A stretch of DNA of 64,000 nucleotides, from assembly GCF_000003815.2 (NCBI RefSeq), contig NW_023365820.1:32451-96450 (forward strand), read 5' to 3'. This DNA is from Branchiostoma floridae (taxonomy: Eukaryota > Chordata > Leptocardii > Amphioxiformes > Branchiostomatidae). Of this stretch, positions 11,001 through 22,994 are shown in pieces. Position 1 is the stretch's first letter, and every line of letters begins with the position of its first letter. The translations under genes and the position numbers were made by a program. The notes beneath the pieces were generated by a model, which did not search any database, was not told the origin of the DNA, and worked only from the letters and a program-made list of their open reading frames with translations.

Positions 11001-13512
11001 TCTTGATGTGTGGATTAGGCTCAGGATCATTTCTTTTGATAAGGATAAGAGGACTTATCGAAAGCTTGTTGGTAAGCGCTTTATTTGGTGTAAGGATATA
11101 AGGTTTCAAAATTGTTACATAACCAAGAATAACATTGGGTATGCTGATCTCATGATGCTAATAGGAACAAATACTATCACAGTCTTCACTCAAGTTATTA
11201 AATTTTTATACTCATGGCCCTCGTTTTTGGTGCAAGCTCAATCGCTAGGTTATAACGTGACTGCTGGTATCGGAATGTTGTATGTGATACACTTTTCTGT
11301 CTGTTTTTTGGTGCTTTTTTATATTTGTATATGCATTACCTGTATGCGTATCGATTAACATTTGAATATATTTCATTCCCGAGTCGCAATGCATTATTGT
11401 CAATACAGTCAAATATTGAATACAATAAAGTTACAGTATACTCTCATTTATACTGTTTGAGTTTGTTTACTAAGACATACAAAAAAGAGATATGTTTTGT
11501 TATAGTTTAGCTAATATACATACAGAATAAATGTCTAAATTTATTCGTGTCCAAACGTTGTTGTGTATAGAGACAGTGACTATAAGCATCCACCTGGCGG
11601 AAAGCGGTGGAACATCTTCGCCCACCACGCTATGTACGATAGGACACGCTTTCACCAACTCATGGCTCCTGATACACGGTATGTGTGGTACAGGTTAAAG
11701 GCCACGAATGTAGTCTCGCATTAGAATAAATACAAAACATGTAAGGAAAGGACTGTCAAAATTCACCTACTTAAGGTTTAGTCGGTGCTAAACTCACATT
11801 GGCAGCAAAGTCTAAATTGTATGTCTAGAAAGTTTTGATCATCTCCATACGGTGTAAAGTTCAACACCGCAGCCAAACGAACTTTGGTGACCTTTTGACC
11901 TTCCAGGGTTGACATCAATACAAAGAAATTACACATATACTAGACTGTCCAGGACAAACCTTACATGGCTCAAAACCTACCTTTGTTGCAAAATCAAATA
12001 GCCAGAACTCATATAATTTCCAGCTCTAAAATGCCAACATTTCCCAAGATATAGGCTTATTAGACTTACTTTTGCAAGTTATATCTTTGCCATTAAAATC
12101 CTCGTTCTGCCCAAGTCTGTACTGGTGGCCTTTTACCTATGTAAGAAGACTTCCACGGTGAAACACTTTGGTTGAGTGCCTAAACTTCCCAACCCTGTGT
12201 CTGAATTCTGACTTTTTGGGGTAAAAGGCAACCAACAAATTTAGTAATGATGCTAATGGTGCTACCATAACAAACGAGCTACAATTAAAAAAAAAAATCT
12301 TTCAGATAATATAAGTCATTGTGGTAGAAATTATAAAGCTAAAACAGCGGTAGAATGATCAAGGAAACTTTCGGCACTATTGTTTCCAGACCGTCTTACA
12401 TATGAAATACTCGATAGACTCCCACGGTGCTGTAATACACCGTATGACTATGGCTGACTGAATCTGACATACCGAATTTTATATCATTGTAATGGTCATT
12501 ATATTGGATTTTTAGTAATGTAAAATGCATTTTATTAAGTATTTAGGGAGATATAATCAACTCAAATCAGAAACACAAATAATTTTTTAAGCATTTTATG
12601 CCCACATTTTCTTGACCTTTGTTTTCAAGGTATGTCACCATTCTACGAGAACCCTTAGGACGGCTCCAGTCTGCCTTCAAGTACTTTCATCTGCAACGGT
12701 ATTTTCCAGGACTTGAAAAAGAAACTCGGCGTGGAATGCCTCCTGTTGTAACGTACCTTACCAGACCAGAGTACTGGGATCCACGATACCGGCCACCCAG
12801 AAGGTCAGAAAACAAGGAACATTTCTGCTTCAGAAACTGCATGGCTCGAGATTTGGGTCTCAAAGAGAAAGATTATGACAACAAGATTGCTGTACAAAAG
12901 TTCGTAAAAGACATAGAAAACGATTTCTCAACGGTGCTGATCTTACAACATCTGGAAGAGTCTTTAGTTTTACTCAAACGACGGATGTGTTGGACGTTTC
13001 ACGACATTCTCTACACGTATGGACGATCTTCGAGAAAGCAACGCTACAATCGGAAGGTGCCCATCACAGCGGCTATGACTGACAGGTTTTACAAGCACAA
13101 CAACGCCGATGTCATGTTGTACACTCGTTTTAACGACTTGCTCCAACAAGATATCAAGAGAGAAGGTGACGATTTTCTACGAGAGGTGAAATACTTCAAG
13201 CGCGTTAACAACGATGTGAAGCGCTATTGCCGTTCTAAGAAAAGGAAAGGGCAAGGGAAAATGGTCATTACTAGAAGCAGATGGAATGACGCTTTCTCTG
13301 TTGACAGCACATTTTGTGGACGTTATGGAAAGGGTCGAAAATATTGGCATCCAAGACTACAATCAGCGTATCATTCGAAATCAGCAAATGAAATTAATAT
13401 ACATTATATACATGATCAAGGAGTGTGGATTATGTGGTGGGAAAAGATAAGCAATGAATTGAGCCTCCACCAGGTCTACGTAGGTATGAATCATAGAGTG
13501 GTGAGAAGGTGA
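8021..13512 (+). CDS. GAL3ST1-like: Galactose-3-O-sulfotransferase family protein (galactosylceramide sulfotransferase-like), multi-exon
   Basis: Type II Golgi enzyme family that transfers sulfate from PAPS to the 3-OH of galactose on glycolipids or glycans. Exons read from GT/AG sites with agreeing phases: 8021-8098 (ATG, cytosolic stub plus signal anchor AVMCLVYLSVSALYQFYL), 8490-8588, 9171-9269, 9934-10043, 10776-10946, 11571-11678, 12630-13512 (TGA). The exon at 10776 carries the 5'-PAPS loop (VAFLKVHKCGSTT), followed by RFGDKHN. The 11678/12630 junction rebuilds TRYVTILREPLGRLQSAF, the 3'-phosphate-binding block. Including both second exons gives 515 residues; with only one it is 482, against about 420 for vertebrate members. 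The last about 70 residues after FCGRYGKG do not look family-like, so a splice out of the last exon is possible. AATAAA lies at 13776. Confidence 0.88.
8460..9395 (+). repeat. Tandem duplication of sulfotransferase exon 2 with flanking intron
   Basis: Exons 8490-8588 and 9171-9269 are both 99 bp, both phase 0, and both encode SRPRPKP-[AG]-VFQ-[RK]-TMTIT near the middle. The homology continues past the donor (gtatcg followed by a T run) and downstream to about 8720 and 9390 (ctaaaatc-cgctc). The duplicated block encodes the stem between membrane anchor and catalytic domain. Confidence 0.85.
9572..9730 (+). other. Protein-like open stretch of unknown origin in a sulfotransferase intron
   Basis: The reading RKKVLADLADFHQVYDLL followed by RDDVRSESK and MKQIMKDGLALTEYLQ has normal amino acid composition and no stop, but it has no ATG start and does not fit the flanking exon phases. 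I do not recognise it. It could be a fragment of a transposon protein or chance. Confidence 0.25.
10386..10717. mobile_element. hAT-like MITE in a sulfotransferase intron
   Basis: The element starts AGGGCTCGAAAT and ends GGGCCCT. The 7 bp GCCTTTC flanks both sides (10379-10385 and 10718-10724). The interior is rich in TGGGTGCACC-type palindromes. The CAGGGCTCGAAAT-like end is typical of hAT-derived MITEs, but the target duplication is one base short of the usual eight, suggesting decay. Confidence 0.6.
11679..12629. other. Sulfotransferase intron before the last exon
   Basis: AT-rich, with no further exon or recognised repeat apparent. The acceptor is TTTTCAAG at 12622-12629. Confidence 0.5.
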
Positions 13513-14049
13513 ATTTTCGGATAGAGTCAGACTTATAGCTTACAACTGACCGGTCAAAGCCTACTGTGGCGCACTCCCTTGAGACACTATCCTTCATAAA
13601 GTAAGGGTCAGGTAGGCAAAGGAGTGGATGAAAAGGCAATACCAGAGAATGGACAGGCATAGCAGTCACTGCAAAACCAAGAAAACAGAATGCCAAGACG
13701 ATATTCTATTGTGCTCTAATTTTTAAATACTAAGGATTAGATGATATGAGATGAGATAGCCAGCGCTGTTCGTCTAATAAAGAGAGAGCAATGTATTATT
13801 TAAGCTTTCCCGAGCAAAATATGCCTAGCGTATACAACGATAAATTACTTTCACATATACACATAGGCATCTCTATACAACAATAAATGGAACATTTATA
13901 GCTAAATGATACTGGATATAAGGTTATAGCCCTATAGTGTTCTGCCTAAGTCTTGTAAAAGTAAAACAACGTCTACACTGATAGTGAATAGAGTTATTTA
14001 GACCAAGTAGTTGAATTCTTAGTTCCTTAGTGTACTACTTTAATCGATC
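13513..14049. other. 3' flank of the sulfotransferase gene
   Basis: Contains the candidate polyadenylation signal AATAAA at 13776-13781. No other gene is seen. Confidence 0.5.
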
Positions 14050-14371
14050 AACTTTATCCAATGATAAAGAAATGGTTTGAATAGCAACTTCTGCACTTCT
14101 TGCAATCTTTCTTAAACTTGGCCTCCTTTTTTTTAACCAGTTTAACACAAAGAGGCCTATGCCTTCTTACCTTCACCCCATGTTGTCACAGCCAGCGCTA
14201 GAAGCGTCCCAAACACAGTCAACAGGTGGTTAAAACATGCCATTTTCCCCGCGGAGTTCGTCTTGTTTGTGGCTCAGGGTATAAAAAGTGATCCGGCTCG
14301 TCAGACGACTCTTTGGTGTCGTCTTTCAACCGTTCCGGGTCAACAGTTCACTACTAAACGTAAATGTTTCG
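14050..14371 (-). pseudogene. Inverted relic of the small membrane-protein gene: promoter block and signal-peptide exon
   Basis: Read on the - strand, this matches the upstream block, first exon and start of intron 1 of copies A-C. The exon (14171-14261) is again exactly 91 nt and ends GGTGAAG before GTAAG. The ATG of the other copies is ACG here (14259-14261). An in-frame ATG six codons later (14241-14243) would still give a hydrophobic leader (CFNHLLTVFGTLLALAVTTWG). No match to the membrane exon is found to its left, so it is an orphan exon. The + strand of the block carries a good TATA motif (GGGTATAAAAAG, 14278-14289). Confidence 0.75.
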
Positions 14372-14430
14372 TTGTATATTTTATAGGGGTTACGTCCGTA
14401 AAATGATATTTTTACAAATAGTAATAGTAG

Positions 14431-14677
14431 TTACGGAAGCTCCTGGAATGCTAAGAGCATGATTTGCACAGGGTACTCTAGTGGCGGAGCGAACGCGTGC
14501 CAGGAAGAAAGCTTTTTAAGCGGCAGTCCCTTGGTGACTTTCCCATCCGAAGGACCTCCTTACATAGTCGGGTTGATCAGCCGTGGTACGGGCTGTGCGC
14601 GTCCTGGAAAACCGGGGATGAGCACTCGGGTGTCTACATACCTGGACTGGATTCGCGACACCATAGACGAAGCTTAA
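14431..14677 (+). pseudogene. Terminal exon of a trypsin/chymotrypsin-like protease with destroyed active site
   Basis: After an AG at 14429-14430 the sequence reads YGSSWNAKSMICTGYSSGG, later PYIVGLISRG-GCARPGKPGMSTRV and YLDWIRDTI, ending at TAA 14675-14677. This is the C-terminal part of a chymotrypsin-fold protease. The catalytic GDSGGP motif expected after ANACQ is replaced by EESFLSGSP, so the nucleophile loop is altered and lengthened. No exons for His or Asp of the triad are seen upstream. It is either a dead fragment or an inactive protease homologue, the former more likely. Confidence 0.7.
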
Positions 14678-14869
14678 AACTGCCCAACTGTTTTTCTGAA
14701 TTTTTTTATGTGTGTGTGTTTCCTTCTTTGTATGAAATTGGAAATGTTTATTAGACGTATATAGGGAATAAATACTGTAGCACAGAGTACTGTCTACGCG
14801 TGGGGAAAAGATTACCTGTACATAGCGCTATTCGGCATGTGAAGAGAATTTTAAAACGTGGTACAGGTG

Positions 14870-15140
14870 GTATTTTAAGCCTGACCCGAAAGTAGAAATA
14901 TAATCTAGCACTATCATATAATGGTACATTTTAACGTCTGGTTTGCGTGTACAGATTCAAAATATATTGGTACATTTTAACGCCTGGTTTCCGTGTACAA
15001 ATATCATATACCAGTATATCATTCTGAAGCACTATATGGTACTTTCCAATGCCTGGTCTGTGTTAGAAATATTATATAGCATTATAGTACATTGTATAAT
15101 CCGGGCCTGTAGGCGAGTAGAAATATCATTTACGGTATGT
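14870..15140. repeat. Degenerate tandem repeat, about 60-70 bp unit
   Basis: Phrases of the form 'tggta-cattttaacg-ctggttt-cgtgtacaaat-tcatata' recur four or five times with many changes. Confidence 0.55.
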
Positions 15141-17160
15141 CGATGAAGGTTAGACATTCAGGTCATCATAAGATATACTAAAATAGCAATTAATCAACGA
15201 CCTTCGTTTTAAAAATCATATCCAGTTGCTTGAGTATTTGCGTTTAGGGTCATTTATTGAAAGAAACAAAAAAAAAGATTTTGGTTGCGTGAATAAAGGG
15301 CAAATAAAGGGTCCAGACAAAATTAGATCCCAAGAATCGGTCGAATCTACGGTTCGTAGTCGAACAAGGTTCAGGAATTTGTCTAGATTCTCTCAGAAAC
15401 ACTCCATGTCTGCCATGATGCACAATTTTTCGATCAACTGAAATTGTCTAGAGGCCATTTCGTACAGTGCCCCCATCCCCACCTGACTACCATGACGTCA
15501 AAACTTGTCCGACAGGTTCAAGCGTCCTGACAGAAGCCCTTTGCAATTTGTTTAACTTCATAACCTTCTTGACCTTTTCTTGAATTTTTTTCTTCTACAA
15601 ATGGTTGACCAGATTGGTGTCTGGTGTCTGGATATGTAGGGTATAACGTTTGTTCAACCTTGTAAAGGATTAGAGACCTCCATGAGACCATATTACCACA
15701 GCCTTCTTCCGAACATGTCACTTCGATATGATAACTTTGCACCTGCTAAGCAATTAGTAGAGAAAAGAGACACATGGTACACTTCAAGTCAGATTTCTAA
15801 TGTCTTGCAATACTGGGAATGAGGGAATGACCCATGAACAGGAAGAATGTGGTAAAATAAAGAATAAACAAACAAACAAACAATCGGAAGATCCAGTAAC
15901 TCCTGGGAGGACCCTTATTTCTTGACATTAGCCACGCCCCTCTCTTATTTTTGTTCTACAGTCAAAGTGTGAAGCCCATATCACTAATTACATGAATTCC
16001 AAATTGATATATTTGCAACTCAGAATTTAACCGTTAGCAAAGGACACGAACACATGGTGACCTTGCTGTTCTGATTCTTGATCCCGCAAGTGTGAACCCC
16101 CTAAAAGGAGGAAATTTAGTAGTCACGTACCCCTCCCCCCTCATTTCTGCCAGTCCGATTCTTTTCATGTTTTTCAAGGTGATAACCGACCGGCGTTAGA
16201 GTGTTTTGTTTCCGCTCGCCAATTATTATTTCCATCCATTTGCATATCCGTACGTACGTACAATATTAAACAAAATGCCATTTATGCTTAGATATCTAAA
16301 TTTATTTAAAGCCAGTTCCGTACATGCCGACATCAGCACTTTTGTTTTTTGCAATCTCCAGTTTTCCTTTACAAACTTCTCTTAGGGAGCTACGAGCACA
16401 CCGCTCCCCCTGTCTTTAGACATCGGTACTGCAGTACACTGTATAGAGATTCGTCGTGGTGTCAAATCTTTTATTCAAAAAGTTTATTATGTTCATCAGG
16501 TACTTTTCTGCCTGAAAAAAAAAGCCACATGTAAAATAAAAATTGCAATCCTACTGCAGAAAATAAGAACCACTGGACTCATTTTAAATTCCACTTGATT
16601 TACATCACAATGCATTGTACATGTTTTATCATATCAGTATGCATGTCTTTGTTAGGTATAAAAATAAAAATTTACAAAAAAAGAATTAAAAAATAAGAAA
16701 TATTTAATTGTCCTGATTTGTGATATAGTGATTCTATTATGGCAACACTTTTGAACTCCATCAAAAACAAAATTCGAAGCAATTCGAAGCATTAACTAAA
16801 GATAAAAATGGTGAGACTGCGCAACATTCACTCTCTATGACCAAAAGAGAACTGAGGTTGATAATACCGCATGACCCGAAAAGGTAGTCGTGGAACCAAC
16901 CAGACTAATTCGTGGAACCAACCAGACTATTATAGAGAATGACTTGGCGAACATTCTTTCATACATAAGGTTCAATCATTACGTTAAGAATAATGTAAAA
17001 AGCTACATGTGACACTGTCTGTTTTATCATAAAAAGAATTCCAAAAATTAAGAAATAGTGCACTTTGTGTTTTCCAAACAAGTATCAAGTACATGTATGG
17101 AGGCAATCTAATGAAAGATTAACGGGTCGCACTTTTATCATCTCTTCATTCAAGTGAAAC
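15141..17160. other. Gene-poor spacer
   Basis: No supportable exon. A (AAAC)n-like tail after AATAAA at about 15857-15890 may be a LINE 3' end. The rest is AT-rich unique-looking sequence. Confidence 0.4.
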
Positions 17161-17164
17161 CTCG

Positions 17165-18290
17165 CTGAACACGCTATGAAGTTTCCCGGTGACTGGTACT
17201 GCCTGTCATGCTGACGTCATGTTTAGTATGTCTTACAAAGAAGTTTATTTGCAAGTTCGTGCCCCAGGGCTAATTGCAAGTACATGGTATACACATAGTA
17301 GATATACAAGTGACAATGGACAGTTATAAACAGTATTCTACACCAATACTAGAGTGTTGGCTATTTCTATACAGGTTGGGTTCTTTATTTTTTAGAAGCA
17401 GAGGGAGACGAAAAGCCCCACATTTTCTAGAATTTGTGAGTTCTGCGATTTCAAGAGAAAAGTGGCTAAATGTTCGTCTGTCAATGTGGGGAAGTTGGGA
17501 TAAGTCTTTGTGGCTTCTCTAAACAGACTGATTCTTTCTGTTTGGTTGAATGGACATTTGGAAATAAAATGTTTTCGTCTCCCACTGCTTTAGATGTACA
17601 ATATTTAGAAATTGTTTCACACACTGGTAATCTCTTATATCCCCCTCTTTCTAGTTCAAGGCGATGAGCGTTTATTCTGACTTTGCTTATTGTGGAGCGC
17701 CGCTTAAAATCAACTAGTTCTAATAAGTACTTCTCTCTAGCGTATACAGATTTACAAGTTCTGTAGAACCTCAGCTTACCGGTTTCTATACTTATATTTA
17801 CAGCTGTTGGTCCACACCCTACATAATGCAGTAGTTCAGGTGCAAAAGTGTACTTGAAAACAAGCTCCAGTCTGCATGATATGAACACTTTTAGGTATCA
17901 AATGATGTCTAAAATATCGTATTTACTATCAAGGTTTACCGGTACCTAGTACCGTCTGTCATGCTGAAGTCACTGTTACTATGTCTTCCAACTGTTGGTC
18001 CACAACCTGAAAAGTACAGTGGTGTGTAGTTCAGGTGCAAAAGTGTACTTGCAAACAAGCTCTAGTCTGCATGCTATAAAGACTATATGGTATTAAGAAA
18101 CTATGTCTAAAATACTGTATTTACTATCAAGGTTTACCGGTACCTAGTACTGTCTGTCATGCTGACGTCATGTTTAGTATGTTTTCCAGCTATTGGTCTA
18201 CACCCTGCCAGTACAGTAGTTCAGGTGCAAAAGTGTACTTGCAAACAAGCTCTAGTCTGCATGATATAAAGACTATTTGGTATCAAACCA
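17165..18290. repeat. About 190-200-bp tandem repeat, three units plus fragments
   Basis: Units begin at about 17802, 17988 and 18188 with 'ctgttggtccaca' or its variants and share 'gttcaggtgcaaaagtgtac', 'caagctctagtctgcatg' and 'aaggtttaccggtacc'. The last third of the unit also appears alone at about 17180-17240 ('ctgtcatgctgacgtcatg'). The open frames here are by-products. Confidence 0.8.
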
Positions 18291-19177
18291 CTCGTGCTCA
18301 TGGCTCAAAAAGTGGAGCTAGCGAAAGTTTCTTGTTCAAGGGGCGGCTGAGAAACACATCCTGAGCCGAGCATTGCTGACCTCGTAGTGGCAGCGGAGGT
18401 TCCTAATCTAAGCCACGTGTGGTCAGGGTTCCAGGCAGCTAATTACTCAATTCCGCGCTCAAATGTATCCAATGAAAACTATTTTGTCTCAACCATGTCT
18501 AGAATACGGTATTTACTTTTGCCAATTTGATCATGACCAAGGAAGACCATCTAGGAAGAGAACAGAGACTAGATTATTTAAACCTCCAGTTTCTGTGCCA
18601 GATATCTACTGGGTCATTAAATATCTGATTGGTGTTGTCATGTCAACAGGACAAGTCAATAACACATTGAACGAGAATCTTCCACACAATTCAGTGTTGG
18701 CCTTTGGGGAAACTGAATATCAAGTTTTCTTTTGGTCCACAATATGGTGAGGTAAAAGATAAATACTAAATTATTGATAGGGTTTCCTTACATTGCCACG
18801 TACCCTACGGGCTAGGTACCCGTCTGTGCGATCTCCAGTAATTCATAAAATCAGCTATGTGCAGAGTCCCGCACGAATACAACAGCACTAATTATTTTGG
18901 CATTGCACGTCACTGTGGCAGGGTAGGCCAAATACGAGGCATTCTATCGTCATGACTGGCAGAAAACGGCCCAAAATACTGACTAATTCATAACTTCAGA
19001 TCCCGCTGTCACTCATCTGACGGGGAAAACATGCTAACTAACTTTGCCTATTCGTAAAGCTGAGTATGCAGAGACGGTATACGCCAACGTCTAAATATTT
19101 TTGGACCGCACGCCATTGTCCTAATACAACATCGGTACGCGGAATGCTACTGTCATTCTTCATCCCAAAATCCAATC
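18291..19177. other. 5' flank of the LDLa-repeat gene
   Basis: A fragment of the preceding repeat recurs at 18490-18520. A 95-codon open frame (18463-18750) has no recognisable domain. I see no clear TATA element near the start codon at 19178. Confidence 0.4.
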
Positions 19178-22100
19178 ATGGCGACCGGCTTGCTTCTGTT
19201 TGTATGCCTGCTGTCCATCGAGCATGCCTCCCTCACTCGTGCTGCCAACATAACCGTAGAGTGCCCGTCCTCTACCTTCGCATGCAAGACGACTGACGAC
19301 TGCGTCGACCTTAGCGAGCGGTGTGACGGGTTCCGGTCCCATTGTCCGGACGGTTCCGATGAAGAGTGCACGACTCCGGACTGTGTGTCCCCAGACGTTT
19401 TCAGCTGTGATATTGACGACCGCTGCTTCTCTCTCTCCCGAGTGTGTAACGGAGTAGAAAACTGTCCCGACGGCTCCGATGAGGTAGATTGCATGTTAAA
19501 AGAGTGTCCCTTACCAGGCTATTTCAAGTGTGTAGGTAGTGCCACTTGTTTCCCACCAGTGTGGCAATGTGACGGGTGGGATGATTGTGAAGACGGCTCA
19601 GATGAGAAAGATTGCACTAGCAAAGAGTGCTACAACGCCTACGATCTCAAGTGTGAAAGTAGTGGAGTATGTTTCTCTCCATTGAAGCAATGTGACGGTT
19701 TTGACGATTGTGCAGACGGTTCAGATGAGGAAAACTGCACCAGCATTGAGTGTCCCTCGCCCGAGGATTTTAAGTGTGAAAGTAGTGGTATTTGTGTCCC
19801 TCCATGGAAGCAATGTAACGGGTTGGATAATTGTATTGACGGTTCAGATGAGAAAAATTGTACAAGCAAAGAGTGCCCCTCTCCCGGGTATTTCAAGTGT
19901 GAAAGTAGTGGTATTTGTGTAGCACCACATTGGCAATGTGACGGTGTGGCTGATTGTCTAGACGGTTCAGATGAGGAAAATTGTACCAGCATTGAATGTC
20001 CCTCTCCCGAGTATTTCAAGTGTGAAAGTAGTGGTATTTGTTTTCCTCCATGGAAGCAATGTAACGGGTTGGATAATTGTATTGACGGTTCAGATGAGAA
20101 AAATTGTACAAGCAAAGAGTGCCCCTCTCCCGGGTATTTCAACTGTGAAAGTAGTGGTATTTGTGTAGCACCACATTGGCAATGTGACGGTGAAGATGAT
20201 GTTCAGACGGTTCAGANNNNNNNNNNNNNNNNNNNNNNNNNNNNNNNNNNNNNNNNNNNNNNNNNNNNNNNNNNNNNNNNNNNNNNNNNNNNNNNNNNNN
20301 NNNNNNNNNNNNNNNNNNNNNNNNNNNNNNNNNNNNNNNNNNNNNNNNNNNNNNNNNNNNNNNNNNNNNNNNNNNNNNNNNNNNNNNNNNNNNNNNNNNN
20401 NNNNNNNNNNNNNNNNNNNNNNNNNNNNNNNNNNNNNNNNNNNNNNNNNNNNNNNNNNNNNNNNNNNNNNNNNNNNNNNNNNNNNNNNNNNNNNNNNNNN
20501 NNNNNNNNNNNNNNNNNNNNNNNNNNNNNNNNNNNNNNNNNNNNNNNNNNNNNNNNNNNNNNNNNNNNNNNNNNNNNNNNNNNNNNNNNNNNNNNNNNNN
20601 NNNNNNNNNNNNNNNNNNNNNNNNNNNNNNNNNNNNNNNNNNNNNNNNNNNNNNNNNNNNNNNNNNNNNNNNNNNNNNNNNNNNNNNNNNNNNNNNNNNN
20701 NNNNNNNNNNNNNNNNNNNNNNNNNNNNNNNNNNNNNNNNNNNNNNNNNNNNTCAAGTGTGAAAGTAGTGGGGCATGTGTCCCACCAGAGTGGCAATGTG
20801 ACGGTTTTGACTATTGTTCAGATGGTTCAGATGAGGAAAATTGCCCCAGCACTAGCAAAGAGTGCCCCTCTCCCGGGTATTTCAAGTGTGAAAGTAGTGG
20901 TATTTGTGTAGCACCACATTGGCAATGTGACGGTGTGGCTGATTGTCTAGACGGTTCAGATGAGGAAAATTGTACCAGCATTGAATGTCCCTCTCCCGAG
21001 TATTTCAAGTGTGAAAGTAGTGGTATTTGTTTTCCTCCATGGAAGCAATGTAACGGGTTGGATAATTGTATTGACGGTTCAGATGAGAAAAATTGTACAA
21101 GCAAAGAGTGCCCCTCTCCCGGGTATTTCAACTGTGAAAGTAGTGGTATTTGTGTAGCACCACATTGGCAATGTGACGGTGAAGATGATTGTTCAGATGG
21201 TTCAGATGAGGCAAATTGCACTAGCAAAGAGTGTTGGAACCCCTACCATCTCAAGTGTAAAAGTAGTGGAGTTTGTTTCACTCCATGGGGGCAATGTGAC
21301 GGAGATTATGATTGTGAAGATGGTTCAGATGAGGAAAATTGCACTAGCAAAGAGTGCTAGAACCCCTACGATCTCAAGTGTAAAGGTAGTGGAGTATGTT
21401 TTTCTTCGTGGAGGCAATGTAACGGGTTGGATGATTGTGAAGATGGTTCAGATGAGGAAAATTGCACTAGCAAAGAGTGCTACAACCCCTACGATCTCAA
21501 ATGTAAAAGTAGTGGAGTATGTTTCTCTTCGTGGAGGCAATGTAACGGGTTGGATGATTGTGAAGATGGTTCAGATGAGGAAAATTGCACTAGCAAAGAG
21601 TGCTACAACCCCTACGATCTCAAATGTAAAAGTAGTGGAGTATGTTTCTCTTCGTGGAGGGCATGTAACGGGTTGGATGATTGTGAANNNNNNNNNNNNN
21701 NNNNNNNNNNNNNNNNNNNNNNNNNNNNNNNNNNNNNNNNNNNNNNNNNNNNNNNNNNNNNNNNNNNNNNNNNNNNNNNNNNNNNNNCAGATGAGGAAAG
21801 TTGCACAAACCAAGGCCCGTGTGCAGAGCAGGGACTGTGGCAGTGTGACGTGTACACCCGTACATGCATCAACCAAACCTCCGTATGTGACGGAAACGAG
21901 GACTGCCAGTTTGGGACAGACGAAAAGAACTGTGCCAGTAGGTTCCATTTTTTGTTAGCCTTGATTGCTCTGCAAAAGAACTGTCCGTTGACCAAAGACA
22001 TATCCATTGAATCGACAGACTTGCGAAGTACTCGTTGTGTTGATATCCTTTTCTATGTAAGCATATGGCATTAGCATGCCTGCGTTCATTTTATTGAGTT

Positions 22101-22941
22101 GGAATGTCTAAGTAAGTTTAAAAACATGCCTTTCCATTTGTTATTGTTTTTATAAATCCACAAGCATTGACAATGGACACTTCTAAGTCTATTTCTTCTT
22201 TTATTAGTAGTAGATAAAATCAAAAAATGCCGTATATATATATATGTGTGTGTTTCAAGACCTAAAGGTGTTCTAAAAAAATACCTACATGTATTACAGC
22301 GTAATCGTAGTTATACTTGGATTACAAAACTAAGAATTTTAAAGATGCGTAGAGTCCTAGTTGCTTCTAGATATAGGGACTTAGACTTACATGGTTTACA
22401 TGTGTTGTGTGTTTCCATTTACAGGTGTGCCCAAAGACTGCTTTTTCACCTGCCGAGACAATGACACTTGTCTGCCAACACGTCAGCTGGGTGACGGGCA
22501 CCAGGACTGTACGGACGGGGAGGACGAAAGACCCGGTGACGGTAAGTGTTGAGGTTTGCAATTAATCGTTGGTGTTACGTGCATCATGCCAAATAGTTTT
22601 TTTAAACGTGTATTATGTTGTGCTATTGTGGGCGACTTTTTGTATTGTGTTTCGATGTATTGTACTTTACTGTATTGCTAAATTGCATTAGGTTGTGCTT
22701 TACTATACTGTTCCATGTTGTATTGTTGTATGTCAAAGTCATATTTATATATGTACGTAGTAGTCTGATTTTATAATGGATTCCATTTTAAAAGATTTGC
22801 CTTGATGGGTACTGATCTAGATTGTTTTATTGTAGTATCAACTGCAATTCAGCCCTTGGGCTGCGAATGTGATACGCTTTTTCTTCTTCTCAATAAACCA
22901 TTACACACATAATTATATGTACGAGTCTGCAAGTCATTAGA

Positions 22942-22994
<53 letters not shown>

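Noticed and set aside
19639-21227. - strand repeat proteins such as HSLLVQFFSSEPS
   Set aside because: Antisense of the LDLa modules, with no signal or splice support.
19865-21687. CRISPR-like regular repeat
   Set aside because: The period (~117 bp) is a protein module with variable positions throughout and no unique spacers, in an intron-bearing animal genome.
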